Positions 61,356-64,000 of a stretch of 64,000 nucleotides of DNA are shown one piece after another. The position numbers and the translations under genes were made by a program. Positions within the stretch are counted from its first letter, which is position 1. Each line of letters starts with the position of its first letter. The notes beneath the pieces were generated by a model. The model was not told the origin of the DNA and did not search any database. It saw only the letters and a list, made by a program, of their open reading frames with translations. The stretch covers positions 4,216,001-4,280,000 of the forward strand of contig NC_010170.1 of the NCBI RefSeq assembly GCF_000067205.1. The letters are read 5' to 3'. The DNA is from Bordetella petrii. GTDB lineage: Bacteria; Pseudomonadota; Gammaproteobacteria; Burkholderiales; Burkholderiaceae_B.

Positions 61356-63299
61356 ATGAAAAAGGCAGTGGGGATCACAGCAGGCGTGGTCATTGTGCTG
61401 GCTGCGGGCTGGCTGGGCGCAACCTGGTACACGGGCAAGCGCATCGAGGCCGAAGCGCCAGCCCGCCTGGAAGAAGCGAACCAGAAGCTGGCCGATGCCC
61501 TGGCTGGCATGGGCTTTGGCATCACGATCAAGCAGATCGACTACGAACGCCATTTCTTCACCAGCCAGGCCCGCTACGGCATTTCGCTGGCCAAGGGTCC
61601 CGGCGGCCCGGATGACCTCCCGCAGGGCACGGCCGAATTCGTGTCGCAGATCCAGCACGGCCCCTTTCCCTTGGGCGCCGTCACGCGAGGCCGGGTGATG
61701 CCCGCGCTGGCCTTCGTGCATGCCGAACTGGCCGCCAATGAAGATCTCAAGCCGCTGTTCGAGTTGACCCAGGGCGCGACGCCCCTGTGGAGCGACACCA
61801 TCATTTCGTACAACGGCGATTCCACCGGCACCGCCGGGCTGGCTCCCATCGAATTCAGCAAAGACGGCGACGTGCTGAAATTCAGCGGCGCGCATGCCGA
61901 AGGCAGCTACGTCCGTGCCACCCAGGGCACTCAGGGCCACATGGCCATCGATCGGATCACGCTCGACGCCACCAAGAACGAACAGCCGGTCAAGCTGGAC
62001 ATGGCAGGCCTGGCGTTCGACGTGGACACCCGCATGGGCCAGTTCGGCCTGGGCATCGGCACTTCCAGCGCCCTGGTCGAACGCATCGACATTCAGAATC
62101 CGGACACGAACACCCAGGTTGCGCTGCAAGGCCTGGGCTACACCGTCGCGCTCACCGAAAGCGGCAGCAACCTGAACCTGGACGCGGGCTACCGGGTGGG
62201 CCAGATCCAGGTCAACGGCAAAGACTTCGGCAAAGGCCAGGCCAGCCTGAAGTTCGAACGCCTGGATGGCAAAGCCGTTAATGAACTGTCCAAGCTTTAC
62301 AACCAGATCATCCGCGAAGCCGGCGAAAGCGGCGGCGAAAGCGACGCCGCCAGTCCCGTGCTGACCGACGCGCGCCGCCAAGCCCTGATGCAACTGGGCC
62401 GCCAACTGCTCGCCGGCAATCCGTCGATGCGCCTGGACCCGGTTTCCTGGCAAACCGCCAAGGGCGAAAGCCGTCTCGCCCTGACCATCGACCTGACCAA
62501 GCTCCCGGACCCGGATGCCGCCGCGCCGGCAGGCGAAGGCATGCAAGCCATGCTGCGGCAAGCCATCAAGCGCATCGACGCGCAGGTCGCGCTGTCCAAG
62601 CCCATGATGCAGGAACTGATCGCCCAGTACATGCAGGGCCAGGGGCTGGACGCGCAGCAGGCGTCCGCCGAAGCCGACGACCAGGTCCGCTCGCTGTCCG
62701 GCATGGCGGAAATGCTGAACCTTGGCAAGAACGACGGCGACAAACTCGTGGCCTCGTTCCAGTATGCCGACGGCAAAGCCAGCCTGAACGGCAACGAAAT
62801 GCCCGCCGACGAGCTGTTCAACAGCATGCTGGGCGGCCTGGGCGACGACGATGAAGAAGAAACGTCTGCCGCCGACGGCGCCCTGCTCAGCGCGCTGGAC
62901 CCTGTCGTGGTGGGCGGCATCCTGGACGAAGCCGGCTTCACGTATGAAACCGGCGCCGGCGAACAAGGCTATCCGCTGATGACTATCGAGCCGGGCGACA
63001 GCGGCGCTTCAAGCCTGCGCATCGAGTTCAACGATTGCGACATCGAGAACGCCTGCGACGACCTGCTGCTGCGCGCCAGCTTTGCGTCGCAGCAGCCCGT
63101 GGCGCTGCAGGTGCTGAACGAGTGGAACCTGCGCAACCGCTGGGCTCGCGCCTACCTTGATACCGACAACCAGGCGGTACTCGAAATGGACGTGAACGCC
63201 TACGGCGGTATCGGCAATAGTGGCGCCGACTACCTCATCAGGACCTTCCTGGCCGCAGTTCCCCTGTTCGCCGAGGCACTGTCCAACACATCGCGCTGA
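61356..63299 (+). CDS. DUF945 (YdgA-like) protein with C-terminal YbjN-like domain
   Basis: 647 residues. The N-terminus is a membrane anchor (residues ~4-24, rich in Val, Leu, Ala), then a YdgA/DUF945 region with ITIKQIDYERHFFTSQARY and later SAEADDQVRSLSGMAEML. After an acidic linker (GDDDEEETS, about residue 510) a C-terminal part of about 120 residues, from LLSALDPVVVGGILDEAGF through VLNEWNLRNRWARAYLDTDN to MDVNAYGG, reads as a YbjN domain. Function unknown; probably periplasm-facing. The start is the ATG at 61356; a TTG 12 bp upstream is in frame. Confidence 0.75.
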   Translation: MKKAVGITAGVVIVLAAGWLGATWYTGKRIEAEAPARLEEANQKLADALAGMGFGITIKQIDYERHFFTSQARYGISLAKGPGGPDDLPQGTAEFVSQIQHGPFPLGAVTRGRVMPALAFVHAELAANEDLKPLFELTQGATPLWSDTIISYNGDSTGTAGLAPIEFSKDGDVLKFSGAHAEGSYVRATQGTQGHMAIDRITLDATKNEQPVKLDMAGLAFDVDTRMGQFGLGIGTSSALVERIDIQNPDTNTQVALQGLGYTVALTESGSNLNLDAGYRVGQIQVNGKDFGKGQASLKFERLDGKAVNELSKLYNQIIREAGESGGESDAASPVLTDARRQALMQLGRQLLAGNPSMRLDPVSWQTAKGESRLALTIDLTKLPDPDAAAPAGEGMQAMLRQAIKRIDAQVALSKPMMQELIAQYMQGQGLDAQQASAEADDQVRSLSGMAEMLNLGKNDGDKLVASFQYADGKASLNGNEMPADELFNSMLGGLGDDDEEETSAADGALLSALDPVVVGGILDEAGFTYETGAGEQGYPLMTIEPGDSGASSLRIEFNDCDIENACDDLLLRASFASQQPVALQVLNEWNLRNRWARAYLDTDNQAVLEMDVNAYGGIGNSGADYLIRTFLAAVPLFAEALSNTSR

Positions 63300-63330
63300 T
63301 ACCAGTCCGATTTGCATTGATATGATTTTT

Positions 63331-63365
63331 CGCAAAGTTTCCGCCTACCGGGCGGGCACTTTGCG
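63331..63365. repeat. Nested hairpin upstream of cysG
   Basis: CGCAAAGT (63331-63338) pairs perfectly with ACTTTGCG (63358-63365); between them CCGCC (63341-63345) and GGCGG (63351-63355) form an inner stem. It lies in the 150-bp gap before cysG. A possible promoter, TTGCAT at 63313, lies just upstream. Confidence 0.5.
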
Positions 63366-63449
63366 CAAGCGAAGGCCGTAGACTGTCTGGCGTTGCGCGC
63401 CTCGGCCGGCCACCCCGGCCCGGCATCCAGGGCGCGATGCCAAGCCGCC

Positions 63450-64000
63450 ATGGAATTCCTTCCGCTTTTCCACTCCCTGCAAGGCCGCACCGTCCTGGTC
63501 GTCGGTGGGGGAAGCGTGGCATTGCGCAAGGCGCGGCTACTGCACGACGCCGGCGCGCGACTGCGCGTGGTGGCCCTGCGCGTGCATCCCGAACTTCCCG
63601 CCCTGGCCGCCGACCTGCGCCAGCGCGCCTACGCCCACACCGACCTCGACGGCGTCGCCCTGGCAGTTGCCGCCACCGACCAGGCCGGGCTCAACGCCGC
63701 CGTATCGGCGCAGGCCCAGGCGCGCGGCATCCCGGTCAACGTGGTCGACTCCCCCACCCTGTGCAGCGCCATCTTTCCCGCCATCGTCGATCGTTCACCA
63801 CTGGTGGTGGCGGTGGGCAGTGGCGGCCATGCCCCGGTTCTGGCCCGGCTGGTGCGCGCCAAGATCGAAACCTCGTTGTCGGCCCGCTACGGCCAGCTGG
63901 CTGGCTTGGCCAGGCAATTCCGCAGCCAGGTCAAGGCACGGCTGCCCAATGTGCAGCAGCGCCGCATCTTCTGGGAAGACACCTTCCAGGGCCCGGTGGC
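63450..64000 (+). CDS. cysG: Siroheme synthase, N-terminal part (runs off the window)
   Basis: The frame from ATG 63450 remains open to the window end (183 codons). It starts MEFLPLFHSLQGRTVLVVGG; GGGSVALRKARLL is the NAD-binding site of precorrin-2 dehydrogenase, and the region ends with VGSGGHAPVLARLVRAKIE. The second half of the protein, the uroporphyrinogen methyltransferase, would lie beyond the edge. Siroheme is the cofactor of sulfite and nitrite reductases. A DUF945 gene precedes it by 150 bp. Confidence 0.93.
   Translation, partial: MEFLPLFHSLQGRTVLVVGGGSVALRKARLLHDAGARLRVVALRVHPELPALAADLRQRAYAHTDLDGVALAVAATDQAGLNAAVSAQAQARGIPVNVVDSPTLCSAIFPAIVDRSPLVVAVGSGGHAPVLARLVRAKIETSLSARYGQLAGLARQFRSQVKARLPNVQQRRIFWEDTFQGPV

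Overview
The window is a high-GC betaproteobacterial chromosome segment, most likely from the Alcaligenaceae and closest in style to Bordetella or Achromobacter. The grounds are a Bug-family (TctC-like) periplasmic binding protein, the block TPR protein-lolB-ispE-tRNA-Gln-prs-rplY-pth, and an LPS locus lying between pgm/pgi and coq7, which is where I recall the wlb (band A) locus of classical Bordetella. Species was not determined; Bordetella petrii would fit but cannot be proven from the sequence alone.

Region by region: (1) 1-4050 is a decayed accessory patch: the 3' end of an IS3-family element, an hsdR cut short by that element, a small winged-helix regulator, and a wrecked P4-type integrase whose catalytic tyrosine codon reads as a stop. 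(2) 4050-15270 is core: ychF, an MFS pump with a divergent Cys-rich regulator, a CPBP protease, pth, rplY, prs, tRNA-Gln(TTG), ispE, lolB, a TPR lipoprotein-pathway neighbour and mutM. (3) 15270-23100 is catabolic or accessory metabolism: a repeat-filled spacer, an MBL hydrolase/FAD monooxygenase/DUF2783 trio, and a LysR-controlled cassette (HAD hydrolase, Bug binding protein, D-threonine-aldolase-like PLP enzyme, RidA). (4) 23100-30300 holds a LysR regulator with hmgA-fahA (homogentisate breakdown) and an FAD-linked dehydrogenase followed by an OmpR-type two-component system.

(5) 30466-44932 is surface polysaccharide. pgm and pgi supply hexose phosphates and face an eight-gene minus-strand operon plus its initiating transferase: a WbpL/WecA-like enzyme, UDP-HexNAc dehydrogenase and 4-epimerase (WbpO/WbpP-like), a MurJ-like flippase, four GT4 glycosyltransferases and an AsnB-like amidotransferase. 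The set resembles pathways making amidated GalNAcA sugars. No Wzy polymerase, Wzz or ligase is visible. (6) 45212-45364 carries the most interesting element: a short, strongly terminated RNA gene with its own sigma70-type promoter and an anti-Shine-Dalgarno sequence displayed in a hairpin loop.

(7) 45639-48414 is coq7, an OsmC-family gene, thyA and folA. (8) 48396-52830 is a MocR regulator divergent from an omega-aminotransferase and a methylmalonate/malonate-semialdehyde dehydrogenase, together a likely beta-alanine route. (9) 52940-61201 is a peptide-type ABC transporter bracketed by two different M81 (MlrC-like) metallopeptidase genes. (10) 61356-64000 holds a DUF945 protein that appears fused to a YbjN domain, and the start of cysG.
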